A stretch of DNA of 38,532 nucleotides, taken from NCBI GenBank assembly GCA_938085045.1, contig CALKGI010000066.1:1-38532 (forward strand), written 5' to 3'. The notes under the pieces are model-generated. The model worked only from the letters and a program-made list of their open reading frames with translations. It was not told the DNA's origin and made no database searches. Made by a program: the position numbers and the translations under genes. Source of the DNA: an uncultured Alteromonadaceae bacterium (GTDB lineage Bacteria; Pseudomonadota; Gammaproteobacteria; Enterobacterales; Alteromonadaceae). The first letter of the stretch is position 1; each line of letters opens with the position of its first letter. Below are positions 1-8,862 of this stretch, one piece after another.

Positions 1-3000
1 TATACCACCAAAACCTATGGCCCAGACAGAGTTGTCGGCTTCTCGCCAATTCCAGCTATGTCTATGGTGTCGTACGCTGCCGGTGCTCGCTACCTATCAT
101 TAATGGGCGGTCACTGTTTAAGCTTCTACGATTGGTATTGCGATTTACCACCAGCCTCACCACAAATTTGGGGCGAGCAAACCGATGTACCAGAATCTGC
201 CGATTGGTTTAACTCAAACTACATCATTGTTTGGGGCTCTAACGTGCCACAAACCCGTACTCCAGATGCCCACTTTTTGACCGAAGTCAGATATAAAGGC
301 ACCAAATCTGTGGTTATCACCTCAGATTATTCAGAAGCCTCAAAACTGTCTGATTTGTGGATGGCACCTAAGCAAGGCACCGATGCTGCACTAGCAATGG
401 CCTTTGGCCACGTCATCTTAAAAGAATTCCACGTTGATAACCCAAGTGAATACTTTAGAGAATACGTACGTACCACCACCGATTTCCCAATGCTGGTTAT
501 CCTCGATAACGTCGATGGTCGCCTACAACAAGGCCGCTTCTTAAGAGCGTCTGATTTAGACGGTAGCCTTGGCCAAGAAAACAACCCAGACTGGAAAACA
601 GTCGCCATCAACGAAAACAATGGCGAATTGGTTTCCCCTACCGGCTCTGTCGGTTATCGCTGGGGCGAAAAAGGCAAATGGAACATTCGCCAACTCGACG
701 GCACCAGCGGCGACGAAGTGAAACTCGGTCTGAGCATGATAGAAAATCATGACGAAGTCGTAGAAGTCGCCTTCCCTTACTTTGGCGGTGCAGAGCACGA
801 ATACGGCTATTTTGCCCACACCAAACACGACGATGTATTAATGCGCAAAATGCCAGTGAAGAAAATCACCTTGGCAGATGGCACCGAAGCACTAGTTGCC
901 AGCGTATTTGATTTAACCGTAGCGAACTACGGCGTAGACGGCGGCCTTGGCGGCGACAATGTTGCTACCAGTTACGACGACGACATTCCATACACCCCAG
1001 CTTGGCAAGAACAAGTAACAGGCGTAAGCCGTTTTGACGTAATTAAAGTGGCTCGCGAATTCGCTGGTACTGCTGACAAAACCCGTGGTCGTTCAATGAT
1101 CATCGTAGGCGCAGCACTAAACCACTGGTACCACATGGACATGAGCTATCGTGGCCTTATCAACATGCTAATGATGTGTGGTTGTGTTGGTCAAAGTGGC
1201 GGCGGCTGGGCACATTACGTTGGACAAGAAAAACTGCGTCCACAAACCGGTTGGCAGCCACTGGCCTTTGGTTTGGATTGGCAAAAGCCACCACGTCACA
1301 TGAACGGCACGTCGTTCTTCTATAACCATTCTGACCAATGGCGTTACGAAAAACTCGAAATGACCGAAGTATTGTCACCACTGGCCAACAAGAAAAACTG
1401 GACCGGCAGCATCTTAGATTACAACGTGCGCGCCGAAAAAATGGGCTGGTTACCCTCAGCACCACAGTTTGGCATGAACCCGTTAGAGCTGACCAAAGAC
1501 GCAGCCAAAGCCGGCATGACGCCAAAAGATTATGCTGTACAGCAGCTTAAAAGCGGCGATTTGAAGTTTGCTTGTGAAGACCCAGGTAACCCGAAGAACT
1601 TCCCAAGAAACATGTTTATTTGGCGTTCAAACCTATTGGGGTCATCGGGTAAAGGCCACGAATACATGTTGCGCCATTTGCTCGGCACCAAGCACGGTTT
1701 ACAAGGCAAAGATTTAGGTGAATCAGACGGACCAAAACCTGAAGATGTGATTTGGAACGACAAAGCAGCCGAGGGCAAACTCGACCTGTTGGTGACACTT
1801 GATTTCAGAATGTCGACCACCTGTTTGTATTCCGACATAGTCTTGCCAACCGCCACATGGTACGAAAAAGACGATATGAATACCTCGGACATGCATCCGT
1901 TTATTCACCCACTGTCAAAAGCCATCGACCCGGTATGGGAAGCGCGCTCTGACTGGGATATTTTCAAAGGCATCGCCAAAAGCTTCTCGTCAGCATGTGA
2001 AGGCCATTTGGGCATCGAAAAAGATTTGGTCACCGTGCCAATCTTGCACGACACCCCGGCAGAAATCGCTCAGCCATTTGGTGTTAAAGCTTGGTGGAAA
2101 GGCGAATGTGATTTAATCCCGGGCGTTACTGCACCGCAACTTGTTGAAGTAACACGTGATTACCCTAACACCTACAAGCGCTTCACCTCGCTTGGTCCAT
2201 TGCTTGAAGAACAAGGCAATGGCGGCAAAGGTATTAGCTGGGACACCAAAGAAGAAGTTGAATTTTTGGGTAAACTCAATTACACCCACACCGAGGAAGG
2301 CGCAAACAAAGGTCGACCAAAAATTGAATCGGCAATTGATGCTTGCGAAGTGATTTTATCACTAGCACCCGAGACCAACGGCGCAGTAGCGGTAAAAGCT
2401 TGGGAAGCACTAGGCGAGTTTACAGGTATTGACCATACCCACTTGGCCAAACCTAAAGAAGACGAGAAAATTCGTTTCAAAGACATTCAAGCCCAACCGC
2501 GCAAGATCATTTCTTCGCCAACTTGGTCAGGTCTTGAAGATGAACATGTGTCGTACAACGCCGGTTACACCAACGTACATGAGCAAATACCATGGCGTAC
2601 AGTGACAGGTCGTCAACAGTTCTATCAAGATCATGAATGGATGCGTGACTTTGGTGAAAACATGGTGAGCTACAAGCCGCCAATTAACACCAAAACCACA
2701 CAAGAGATCAAAGATAAAAAGCCCAACGGCAACAAAGAGATAGTACTGAACTGGATCACCCCACACCAAAAATGGGGCATTCACAGCACCTACTCCGACA
2801 ACCTATTAATGCTGACCCTCTCGCGTGGCGGCCCAATCGTGTGGATATCAGAAGTTGATGCCACCAAAGCCGGTATTGAAGACAACGACTGGATTGAAAT
2901 CTTCAACATCAACGGCGCCATCGCAGCCCGTGCCGTGGTTTCACAGCGAGTGCCAGAGGGCATGAGCATGATGTACCACGCACAAGAAAGAAACGTAAAC

Positions 3001-3198
3001 GTGCCAGGTGCAGAAACCACCCAAACCCGTGGCGGTATACACAACTCGGTAACCCGAGCGGTACTCAAACCCACCCACATGATTGGCGGCTACGCCCAAC
3101 AATCATACGGCTTTAACTACTATGGCACCGTGGGCTGTAACCGTGACGAATTCGTTGTGGTACGCAAAATGAACAAAGTCGACTGGTTGGAGGAATAG
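1..3198 (+). CDS. narG: Respiratory nitrate reductase alpha subunit (5' end outside window)
   Basis: Catalytic subunit of the membrane-bound nitrate reductase, reducing nitrate to nitrite at a molybdenum bis-MGD site on the cytoplasmic face. The reading frame is open from base 1, so the gene enters from the left; about 1065 residues are present against roughly 1240 in the family. The missing N-terminus should carry the His/Cys motif for the FS0 [4Fe-4S] cluster. The motif SFYDWYCDLPPASP is seen near the start; its first Asp (visible residue 44) matches the Mo-ligand Asp of E. coli NarG (family knowledge). GEQTDVPESADW and NVPQTRTPDAHF are further NarG hallmarks. The TAG stop is three bases before the narH start, and the narH ribosome site (GGAGGA) lies inside the narG 3' end. 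The identification is very secure. Confidence 0.98.
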   Translation, partial: YTTKTYGPDRVVGFSPIPAMSMVSYAAGARYLSLMGGHCLSFYDWYCDLPPASPQIWGEQTDVPESADWFNSNYIIVWGSNVPQTRTPDAHFLTEVRYKGTKSVVITSDYSEASKLSDLWMAPKQGTDAALAMAFGHVILKEFHVDNPSEYFREYVRTTTDFPMLVILDNVDGRLQQGRFLRASDLDGSLGQENNPDWKTVAINENNGELVSPTGSVGYRWGEKGKWNIRQLDGTSGDEVKLGLSMIENHDEVVEVAFPYFGGAEHEYGYFAHTKHDDVLMRKMPVKKITLADGTEALVASVFDLTVANYGVDGGLGGDNVATSYDDDIPYTPAWQEQVTGVSRFDVIKVAREFAGTADKTRGRSMIIVGAALNHWYHMDMSYRGLINMLMMCGCVGQSGGGWAHYVGQEKLRPQTGWQPLAFGLDWQKPPRHMNGTSFFYNHSDQWRYEKLEMTEVLSPLANKKNWTGSILDYNVRAEKMGWLPSAPQFGMNPLELTKDAAKAGMTPKDYAVQQLKSGDLKFACEDPGNPKNFPRNMFIWRSNLLGSSGKGHEYMLRHLLGTKHGLQGKDLGESDGPKPEDVIWNDKAAEGKLDLLVTLDFRMSTTCLYSDIVLPTATWYEKDDMNTSDMHPFIHPLSKAIDPVWEARSDWDIFKGIAKSFSSACEGHLGIEKDLVTVPILHDTPAEIAQPFGVKAWWKGECDLIPGVTAPQLVEVTRDYPNTYKRFTSLGPLLEEQGNGGKGISWDTKEEVEFLGKLNYTHTEEGANKGRPKIESAIDACEVILSLAPETNGAVAVKAWEALGEFTGIDHTHLAKPKEDEKIRFKDIQAQPRKIISSPTWSGLEDEHVSYNAGYTNVHEQIPWRTVTGRQQFYQDHEWMRDFGENMVSYKPPINTKTTQEIKDKKPNGNKEIVLNWITPHQKWGIHSTYSDNLLMLTLSRGGPIVWISEVDATKAGIEDNDWIEIFNINGAIAARAVVSQRVPEGMSMMYHAQERNVNVPGAETTQTRGGIHNSVTRAVLKPTHMIGGYAQQSYGFNYYGTVGCNRDEFVVVRKMNKVDWLEE

Positions 3199-3201
3199 AA
3201 T

Positions 3202-4734
3202 ATGAAACTTCGTGCACAAATCGGCATGGTATTAAACCTTGATAAATGTATCGGTTGTCATACCTGCTCAATCACTTGTAAAAACGTATGGACCTCCCGC
3301 GAGGGGGTCGAATACGCTTGGTTCAACAACGTTGAATCAAAACCCGGTGTTGGTTTCCCTAAAGAATGGGAAAACCAAGACAAATGGAATGGCGGTTGGC
3401 AGCGTAAAAGCAACGGCAAAATCGAGCTAGGTATTGGCTCTAAACGCCGCGTATTAGCCAACATATTCTCGAACCCAGATTTGCCAGAAATCGACGACTA
3501 TTACGAACCGTTTGACTTTGACTACCAGCACCTGCACACAGCCAAAGAAAGCAAACATCAGCCAGTAGCCAGACCACGCTCGCTTATCACAGGCCAGCGT
3601 ATGGAGAAAATCAACTGGGGTCCTAACTGGGAAGAAATTTTGGGCAGTGAGTTCTCGAAGCGTCGTAAAGACAAAAACTTCGACAACATTCAAGCCGACA
3701 TATACGGCCAGTTCGAAAAAACCTTCATGATGTATATGCCGCGATTGTGCGAGCATTGCTTGAACCCGGCATGTGTTGCAGCTTGCCCAAGTGGTTCAAT
3801 CTACAAACGTGAAGAAGACGGCATAGTATTGATTGACCAAGACAAATGTCGTGGTTGGAGAATGTGTGTTAGTGCTTGCCCGTACAAAAAGATTTACTAC
3901 AACTGGAAATCAGGCAAATCAGAAAAATGTATTTTCTGCTACCCCCGAATCGAAGCAGGCCAACCAACGGTATGCGCCGAAACTTGCGTAGGTCGAATTC
4001 GCTACCTTGGCGTGTTGTTTTATGACGCCGACCGAATCGAAGAAGCAGCAAGCGTTCCAAACGAAAAAGATTTGTACAAAGCGCAGTGCGACATATTCCT
4101 CGACCCTAACGACCCGGCAGTCATTGCCGAGGCGCGTAAAGAAGGTATTCCAGAGGCATGGATCACCGCTGCTGCCGAATCTCCAGTTTACAAAATGGCG
4201 ATGGATTGGAAAATAGCGTTACCGTTACACCCTGAATACCGTACGTTACCCATGGTTTGGTATGTGCCACCACTGAGCCCAGTACAATCGGCTGTTGAAG
4301 CGGGTTATGTTGACAAACGTGGCGAAATTCCAGATTTTAAATCGCTGCGTATTCCAATCAAATACCTAGCTAACATGTTAAGTGCAGGCGACGAAGGCCC
4401 AGTGATCAGCGCGCTTGAAAAAATGACCGCCATGCGAGCATTCAAACGCTCACAACAGGTCGACGGCGTAGAAGATTTAGACGTGCTTAAACAAGTCGGT
4501 TTAACTTCAATTCAGGTCGAAGAAATGTATCGCTACATGGCTATCGCCAATTACGAAGACCGTTTTGTCGTGCCAACCAGTCACACCGCTTATGCTGAAA
4601 ATGCCTACGACACCAAAGGTGGTTGCGGATTTAGCTTTGGCAATGGTTGTAGCACAGGCACTGACCCGGTCAACTTGTTTGGTGGTAAAGAACAAACAGT
4701 CCGTCAAGTCATCCCTGTAGAAGTTACAGATTAA
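3202..4734 (+). CDS. narH: Respiratory nitrate reductase beta subunit
   Basis: Iron-sulfur electron-transfer subunit that passes electrons from NarI haem to NarG. The length of 510 residues is normal for NarH. Four cysteine clusters are visible. The first is C16-x2-C-x2-C-x3-C (CIGCHTCSITC); then come CEHCLNPACVAACP near residue 183, CRGWRMCVSACP near residue 216, and CIFCYP with CAETC near residues 243-264. The Trp in CRGWRMC marks the [3Fe-4S] centre typical of NarH (established for the family). It starts three bases after narG, with GGAGGA in front. No disruption is seen. Confidence 0.98.
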   Translation: MKLRAQIGMVLNLDKCIGCHTCSITCKNVWTSREGVEYAWFNNVESKPGVGFPKEWENQDKWNGGWQRKSNGKIELGIGSKRRVLANIFSNPDLPEIDDYYEPFDFDYQHLHTAKESKHQPVARPRSLITGQRMEKINWGPNWEEILGSEFSKRRKDKNFDNIQADIYGQFEKTFMMYMPRLCEHCLNPACVAACPSGSIYKREEDGIVLIDQDKCRGWRMCVSACPYKKIYYNWKSGKSEKCIFCYPRIEAGQPTVCAETCVGRIRYLGVLFYDADRIEEAASVPNEKDLYKAQCDIFLDPNDPAVIAEARKEGIPEAWITAAAESPVYKMAMDWKIALPLHPEYRTLPMVWYVPPLSPVQSAVEAGYVDKRGEIPDFKSLRIPIKYLANMLSAGDEGPVISALEKMTAMRAFKRSQQVDGVEDLDVLKQVGLTSIQVEEMYRYMAIANYEDRFVVPTSHTAYAENAYDTKGGCGFSFGNGCSTGTDPVNLFGGKEQTVRQVIPVEVTD

Positions 4735-4745
4735 GGAGCGCAGTC

Positions 4746-5498
4746 ATGAGAATATTAAAATTACTGGGCATCTTGATTGATTACCCAACCGAAAACATTT
4801 ACGAGAACGTTGACCAAATCAACACCATGGTTGAACAAGACAAACTGCTTAGCGAATCGGCTAAGCAGCAAGTTTTATCATTTGTCGCCAACCACACCAA
4901 AATGGATTTGCTCGATTGGCAATCTGAGTACGATGGTTCGTTCGAACGAGGCCGCACCTTATCATTGTTGCTGTTTGAACATGTGCATGGCGAATCGCGT
5001 GACCGTGGCCAAGCCATGGTTAACTTGCTAAACACCTACAAAGAAGCGGGATTAGACATCGGCGTTAACGAATTGCCCGACCACATTCCGCTGTATTTGG
5101 AGTTTTTATCAACCCAAGGTGACGAAAACGCCAAAGGTTGGCTACAAGATGTTGCACACATCTTTGGTTTGTTGGCCTCACGCCTTAAAAAGCGTGAAAT
5201 GGACTACGAATGCTTATTCAGCGCCTTGATTGAGCTATCGGGTGTTGAACTAGATTTAACCGAAGTGCATAGCCAAGTCGCCAAAGAAGTACGCGATGAC
5301 ACCAACGAAGCACTCGACAAAGTTTGGGAAGAAGAAGCCATTACGTTTGGTGGTGACGCCACCAACGGCGGCTGTCCTACCAGTACCAATCGTCCGAGCG
5401 AAGAACAAAGCAAAGCCGAAGAAGTACCAATTCAGTGGGTTGATGCAGCGATAAAAGACGCTGCCCTTAACTCAACACAAACGCAAAATCGGGTTTAA
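4746..5498 (+). CDS. narJ: Nitrate reductase molybdenum cofactor assembly chaperone
   Basis: Cytoplasmic system-specific chaperone that binds apo-NarG and helps insert the Mo cofactor and FS0 cluster before the NarGH complex docks on NarI (family knowledge). It has 250 residues, mostly helical and acidic, with the motif LPDHIPLYLEFLS near residue 110 that is characteristic of the NarJ/TorD family. It lies 11 bases after narH, with TAAGGAG supplying the ribosome site. The C-terminal tail (about residues 200-250) is low in conserved features and rich in Thr, Glu and Gln, as is common in NarJ. Position in narGHJI and length agree. Confidence 0.96.
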   Translation: MRILKLLGILIDYPTENIYENVDQINTMVEQDKLLSESAKQQVLSFVANHTKMDLLDWQSEYDGSFERGRTLSLLLFEHVHGESRDRGQAMVNLLNTYKEAGLDIGVNELPDHIPLYLEFLSTQGDENAKGWLQDVAHIFGLLASRLKKREMDYECLFSALIELSGVELDLTEVHSQVAKEVRDDTNEALDKVWEEEAITFGGDATNGGCPTSTNRPSEEQSKAEEVPIQWVDAAIKDAALNSTQTQNRV

Positions 5499-5509
5499 GG
5501 AGAAAAAAA

Positions 5510-6190
5510 ATGACTTACTTAGACAACTTACTCTTTGGGATTTATCCCTACATTGCACTGGCCGTATTTGTGGTGGGCAGCCTCATTCGATATGACCGCG
5601 ACCAATACACCTGGAAAACAGGTTCAAGCCAAATGCTTGAAGGCAAAGCGCTAAAACAGGGCAGCAGAGCCTTTCACATTGGTATCATCATGGTATTAAT
5701 GGGTCACTTTGTGGGTTTGTTAACACCACACCAAGTTTGGGACTTTTTGGGCATAACTGCCGCATTCAAACAAAAAATCGCGATGGGCCTAGGTGGCGTA
5801 TTCGGTTTGCTGTGTTTTTACGGCTTAACCATATTACTTAAGCGTCGCCTAACTAACCCTAGGGTTCGTGCCACCAGCAGCACCATGGATATCTTGATTT
5901 TGGTTATGCTGTACGTGCAATTAATCTTGGGTCTTATCAGCATCTTCTTTTCGTTCCAACACTTAGATGGTTCAGAAATGTTATTACTGATGAGCTGGGC
6001 ACAAAATCTGGTTATCCTTGACGGCGCAGCAGCTGCACAAGCTATCTCGGGTGTAGGACTGATATACAAATTACACGTGTTCTTCGGAATGTGCTTGTTT
6101 GTTGTCTTCCCATTCAGCCGATTAGTTCATGTATGGAGCGTGCCAGTTAAATACTTCGCTCGTAACTATCAGGTAGTTCGCACGAAATAG
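5510..6190 (+). CDS. narI: Respiratory nitrate reductase gamma subunit, di-haem cytochrome b
   Basis: Integral membrane subunit that oxidises quinol on the periplasmic side and passes electrons through two b-haems to NarH. It has 226 residues with five predicted hydrophobic segments. Histidines at 56 and 66 (FHIGIIMVLMGH) and at 189 and 207 (LHVFFG, LVHVW) match the four haem ligands known in E. coli NarI, at nearly the same numbering. It follows narJ by 11 bases with a GGAG ribosome site. Repeats begin directly after its TAG stop. Confidence 0.97.
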   Translation: MTYLDNLLFGIYPYIALAVFVVGSLIRYDRDQYTWKTGSSQMLEGKALKQGSRAFHIGIIMVLMGHFVGLLTPHQVWDFLGITAAFKQKIAMGLGGVFGLLCFYGLTILLKRRLTNPRVRATSSTMDILILVMLYVQLILGLISIFFSFQHLDGSEMLLLMSWAQNLVILDGAAAAQAISGVGLIYKLHVFFGMCLFVVFPFSRLVHVWSVPVKYFARNYQVVRTK

Positions 6191-6196
6191 AAAAAA

Positions 6197-6222
6197 GGGC
6201 AGACACAGGGGTCTGCCCCTAC
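6197..6222 (-). repeat. REP-like palindromic element with GTAG head
   Basis: Read on the minus strand this 26-base unit starts GTAGGGG and folds into a perfect 8-bp hairpin (arms at 6197-6204 and 6211-6218, 6-base loop). The same backbone with a compensating base-pair change recurs at 24527-24552, and with a different stem at 6300-6325. Palindromes headed by GTAG are the hallmark of REP elements mobilised by RAYT (TnpA-REP) transposases (established knowledge). No RAYT gene is in this window. The hairpin could also act on the narI transcript end. Confidence 0.75.
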
Positions 6223-6231
6223 GAGTAATGT

Positions 6232-6330
6232 CGTAAGGGCAATCCCCGTGATTACCAAGAACACCGTAAGGGTAATCCCCCGTGATTACCAAGAACACCG
6301 TAGGGGTAATCCCCCGTGATTACCCAATAC
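6232..6330 (+). repeat. Tandem array of three REP-like palindromes
   Basis: Three head-to-tail units of 33, 34 and 32 bases lie at 6232-6264, 6265-6298 and 6299-6330. Each starts CGTA(A/G)GGG, holds the hairpin arms GGTAATC and GATTACC around a C-rich loop, and the first two end AAGAACAC. The third has the full GTAG head (6300-6325). The first unit has a C for T change that breaks one stem pair. They fill the gap between narI and the isomerase gene in the opposite orientation to the element at 6197. They may modulate or end nar transcription, but that is not shown. Confidence 0.8.
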
Positions 6331-6346
6331 TAAAGAGGAATACCCG

Positions 6347-7117
6347 ATGATAACGGTAAACAACACCCCAATAACCGAAGACGCGATTGCCACCGAAATG
6401 CAATATCACCCTGCCGAAACCAAACGGGCAGCACAAGTCAAAGCAGCCGAATCACTGATCATCGGCGAACTATTCGCCCAACGGGCCAAAACAATCGGCA
6501 TTGAGTGGCCAACAGGCAAAACCACACCTGCCGAAGAAGAAAAAACACTCGAAGATTTAATCGCCAAAGAAGTCGCGATTCCAAGGGCAACCGATGAAGA
6601 ATGCGAACATTACTTTGCTGGTAACAAAGACAAATTCAACAGCGGCACCATAGTAGAAGCACGTCACATATTGCTTGACGCCGACCCAAAAGACTCACAA
6701 GCCAGAGACCAAATGTTCGAACTTGCCGAACAACTAATTGAAAGACTCAAATCAGACCCAAGCTGTTTTGACGAACTGGTTAAACAATCGGCCTGCCCGT
6801 CAAAAGAACAAGGCGGCAACTTAGGTCAGCTTAGCAAAGGACAAACAGTACCCGAGTTTGAAAAGGTTTTATTGGCAGCAGATGAAGGCTTAATCGACTA
6901 CCCAGTTGAAAGCAGATACGGCTATCACATCACCGAAATCACTCGCAAAATCCCCGGTAAAGCGCTGGGCTTTGAACACGTCAGTCAAAAGATAAAACAG
7001 TATTTAGATGAGAAAGTACGCCGCAAAGCCATCACCCAATACATCACACAATTAATTGGAGATGCCAAAATCGAAGGGTTCGATTTTAATGTTGATGACC
7101 AGCCTTTGATGCAGTGA
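6347..7117 (+). CDS. Parvulin-type peptidyl-prolyl cis-trans isomerase, nar-operon linked (NifM/PpiC-like)
   Basis: Likely catalyses proline cis-trans isomerisation to help fold nitrate reductase components. It has 256 residues. The C-terminal half carries a PpiC rotamase domain (about residues 100-205): EARHILLDADP, GGNLGQLSKGQTVPEFE and SRYGYHI. The N-terminal half is a helical segment like that of NifM-type proteins. No signal peptide is seen, so it should be cytoplasmic, unlike SurA or PpiD. An isomerase gene right after narGHJI is common in denitrifying proteobacteria (family context). AGAGGA seven bases ahead supports the ATG. The REP-like array separates it from narI, so it may be expressed less than narI or from its own promoter. 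Confidence 0.88.
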   Translation: MITVNNTPITEDAIATEMQYHPAETKRAAQVKAAESLIIGELFAQRAKTIGIEWPTGKTTPAEEEKTLEDLIAKEVAIPRATDEECEHYFAGNKDKFNSGTIVEARHILLDADPKDSQARDQMFELAEQLIERLKSDPSCFDELVKQSACPSKEQGGNLGQLSKGQTVPEFEKVLLAADEGLIDYPVESRYGYHITEITRKIPGKALGFEHVSQKIKQYLDEKVRRKAITQYITQLIGDAKIEGFDFNVDDQPLMQ

Positions 7118-7137
7118 TTTGCATAAAACAAAACTAT

Positions 7138-7167
7138 AAAGGGCAATCACAATGATTGCCCTTTTTT
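7138..7167 (+). terminator. Rho-independent terminator after the nar/isomerase genes
   Basis: A stem of 12 bp (AAAGGGCAATCA pairing with TGATTGCCCTTT) with a 3-base loop runs into six T residues, 20 bases after the isomerase stop. The A-rich 5' arm means it may also work in the reverse direction. Confidence 0.85.
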
Positions 7168-7278
7168 GTTGAAACAAGCGCCAGCTCGCTATATCCCATC
7201 TAAACACCTCCCTGTAGCTCACATATTTATGTGCGCCTTTAAAAAGCAAACTATCCCCTTCCCCCACCACTCAAAATA

Positions 7279-7307
7279 GTGACAAACCACTAACCCCTGA
7301 CTATATT
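7279..7307 (+). promoter_or_regulatory. Candidate sigma-70 promoter for the PixA-like operon
   Basis: GTGACA (7279-7284), a 17-base spacer and TATATT (7302-7307) match the sigma-70 consensus well. Transcription would start near 7314, leaving a leader of about 49 bases before the ATG at 7363. A perfect 14-base dyad CACATATTTATGTG at 7220-7233, about 60 bases upstream, could be an operator (inference). Confidence 0.55.
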
Positions 7308-7362
7308 GGTCTCACCACAGGTAAATCTAAAGTCTGTGACTAACCAATTAAAGGCGGCAGTT

Positions 7363-7833
7363 ATGCAACAGCATCTATCGGATATTATGGCCGGTATCCC
7401 TGAGCTTCAAACCCCGGGTAAAAAAATTTACATTACAACGGTGATGGATGTCATGGGCTCACTAGTCGATGGCAAAATCAATGAAAACACTTACCTGATG
7501 GACGACAATTTTGGTATTTCAACCAATCAGGGCACCAACCAACTACAAACCCATGCTCAACAGGGCGATGTTTTAATTTGGGTTGCAGGTGCTGGTCAAA
7601 TGGAAATAGAAACCAATCTCATGCTCAATTCAATCACCGGTTCAATCACGCAGGCCATTAGTCTGAGGTATGAAAAAATGCTCAATTGGTGGATTGGCAC
7701 TGTCAGTGATGACGCCAAAGGATTGTATGAATACGAACTCAATTATGAAGTTCAAGCAGTCCCCATGACATTAACTAGCATGCCCACACTGTTAGTTGCC
7801 CCCGCCAACGAATGCGCTGGAGAGACAAAATGA
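7363..7833 (+). CDS. PixA/AidA-type inclusion body family protein, paralogue 1
   Basis: Member of the PixA/AidA family, named for the Xenorhabdus inclusion protein PixA and the Ralstonia/Burkholderia quorum-controlled AidA; the molecular function is not settled. It has 156 residues from the ATG at 7363. Family-like features are the opening strand (IYITTVMDVMGSLVDGK), a YLMDDN motif, NQGTNQL and GDVLIW, then a C-terminal beta-rich half. The start was chosen because AAAGGCGG stands about eight bases ahead and an upstream in-frame TTG at 7306 overlaps the promoter -10. It has no signal peptide. The stop overlaps the next start by four bases (ATGA), so the genes are translationally coupled. Confidence 0.82.
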   Translation: MQQHLSDIMAGIPELQTPGKKIYITTVMDVMGSLVDGKINENTYLMDDNFGISTNQGTNQLQTHAQQGDVLIWVAGAGQMEIETNLMLNSITGSITQAISLRYEKMLNWWIGTVSDDAKGLYEYELNYEVQAVPMTLTSMPTLLVAPANECAGETK

Positions 7834-8288
7834 CGCCTCAACTGAATATTATTGGCCTTGTTGATAGCGCAGCGGTGCTAGCAGAAAGAACTTTCGATGG
7901 GCACCTTTTTATCGCTGGCAATGCCAACAGCGAATTCTGCACCAATGAAGGCACCGATAGCCCTTGCACTGGTGTTTTTACAGGGCAAGTACTCAACTGG
8001 AAAACATACCCGATAAACCTGCAAACAGACGCCTTTGTGTCGGGTATCCGTTGGTACAAAAACCATCGACTAATCACCAACGCTAAAGACGAACCCGTTT
8101 CACAATCGAAGCTTTATGGCTCTCCCGACACAACCTATTGGGCCGCTATAATGAACGCAACCGAACCCGGTTATTATCAATATCAACTTCAGGTAAACAT
8201 GGTGGGTAAAATCATGTGGATGACCAGCTTTGCGCAAATTTATGTGATTGGTAAAAACGTAACAAGCATAAATACAGGAGATGAATGA
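7830..8288 (+). CDS. PixA/AidA-type inclusion body family protein, paralogue 2
   Basis: Second member of the tandem family set, 152 residues. It keeps the pattern of its neighbours: an opening strand (LNIIGLVDSAAVL), a loop with TNEGTDS in place of NQGT, QVLNWK in place of GDVLIW, and a closing strand ending in AQIYVIG. It is the most diverged of the three. The ATG at 7830 overlaps the previous stop and has GGAGA ahead; the in-frame ATG at 7812 is less likely. Its own stop overlaps the next start. A role in stress, cell-cell behaviour or inclusion formation is possible from the family only. Confidence 0.75.
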   Translation: MTPQLNIIGLVDSAAVLAERTFDGHLFIAGNANSEFCTNEGTDSPCTGVFTGQVLNWKTYPINLQTDAFVSGIRWYKNHRLITNAKDEPVSQSKLYGSPDTTYWAAIMNATEPGYYQYQLQVNMVGKIMWMTSFAQIYVIGKNVTSINTGDE

Positions 8289-8734
8289 TGGGACAATTAG
8301 TCGTGATCGCAATAGTTGATACCGTTGCCGTGGTGAATGGCAATCCAATGTCAGAATGTATATATATGTACGACAACAACAAATATGCAGGGTCAATAAA
8401 TCAAGGCAAGCCCAATCTGGTGACCTTTGTTCAGAGCAGCCAAGTGTTGTGCTGGTTAGCCACCGGGCTGACTTACAATTTTAAGGCACCAACACTCGAA
8501 TTCGTCGACCTGTGCGGTGAAGCGGTAGAACAATCCATCATGGTTGCAGACCGTTTTAATTCGCCGAGCTATATTAACCAAGGGTTATGGTGGGGTGCTT
8601 CGGTTTCATCGAACGCACAAGATAGAGTTTACGACTATACGATGAAGTTCAAAATCAGCGGTCAATCCAAACTCTATGAACATACGGCGCAAATTAGAGT
8701 CCAACAGCCGATTCTCACTTTCCCATCAGGCTAA
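8285..8734 (+). CDS. PixA/AidA-type inclusion body family protein, paralogue 3
   Basis: Third and last gene of the coupled set, up to 149 residues. Family features are VIAIVDTVAVVNG at the N-terminus, IYMYDNNKYAGSINQG, VLCWLATGL and a C-terminal strand ending AQIRVQQP. Two adjacent ATG codons (8285 and 8288) are possible. The first overlaps the upstream stop as ATGA; the second is seven bases after AGGAG and so has the better spacing. No signal peptide is seen. It contains NQG at the same place as paralogue 1, so paralogues 1 and 3 look closer to the canonical family than paralogue 2. Confidence 0.8.
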   Translation: MMGQLVVIAIVDTVAVVNGNPMSECIYMYDNNKYAGSINQGKPNLVTFVQSSQVLCWLATGLTYNFKAPTLEFVDLCGEAVEQSIMVADRFNSPSYINQGLWWGASVSSNAQDRVYDYTMKFKISGQSKLYEHTAQIRVQQPILTFPSG

Positions 8735-8799
8735 ATCAATTCGCTAGACGCTACTAAAATTAATGACATGAAATATTTACACCAAAAATCTTCATCAAG

Positions 8800-8830
8800 A
8801 CATCGAACTAGCAAAAATGTAGTTCGATGT
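8800..8830. terminator. Inverted repeat between convergent genes, possible bidirectional terminator
   Basis: An 11-bp perfect stem (ACATCGAACTA pairing with TAGTTCGATGT) with a 9-base loop lies between the end of the third PixA-like gene and the end of the oppositely oriented dehydrogenase gene. No clean T run follows on the plus strand, so a terminator role is plausible from position rather than proven. A TTTTTTT tract lies further on at about 8858-8864. Confidence 0.45.
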
Positions 8831-8862
8831 TTATCCCGCCGCTCAACTTCGCCAAAATTTTT

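Noticed and set aside
327..828. Minus-strand open frames opposite narG
   Set aside because: They are shadows of the strongly coding narG frame, with low-complexity translations and no ribosome sites.
6232..6330. CRISPR array
   Set aside because: The three units are contiguous palindromes without unique spacers, so they are REP-like tandem repeats.
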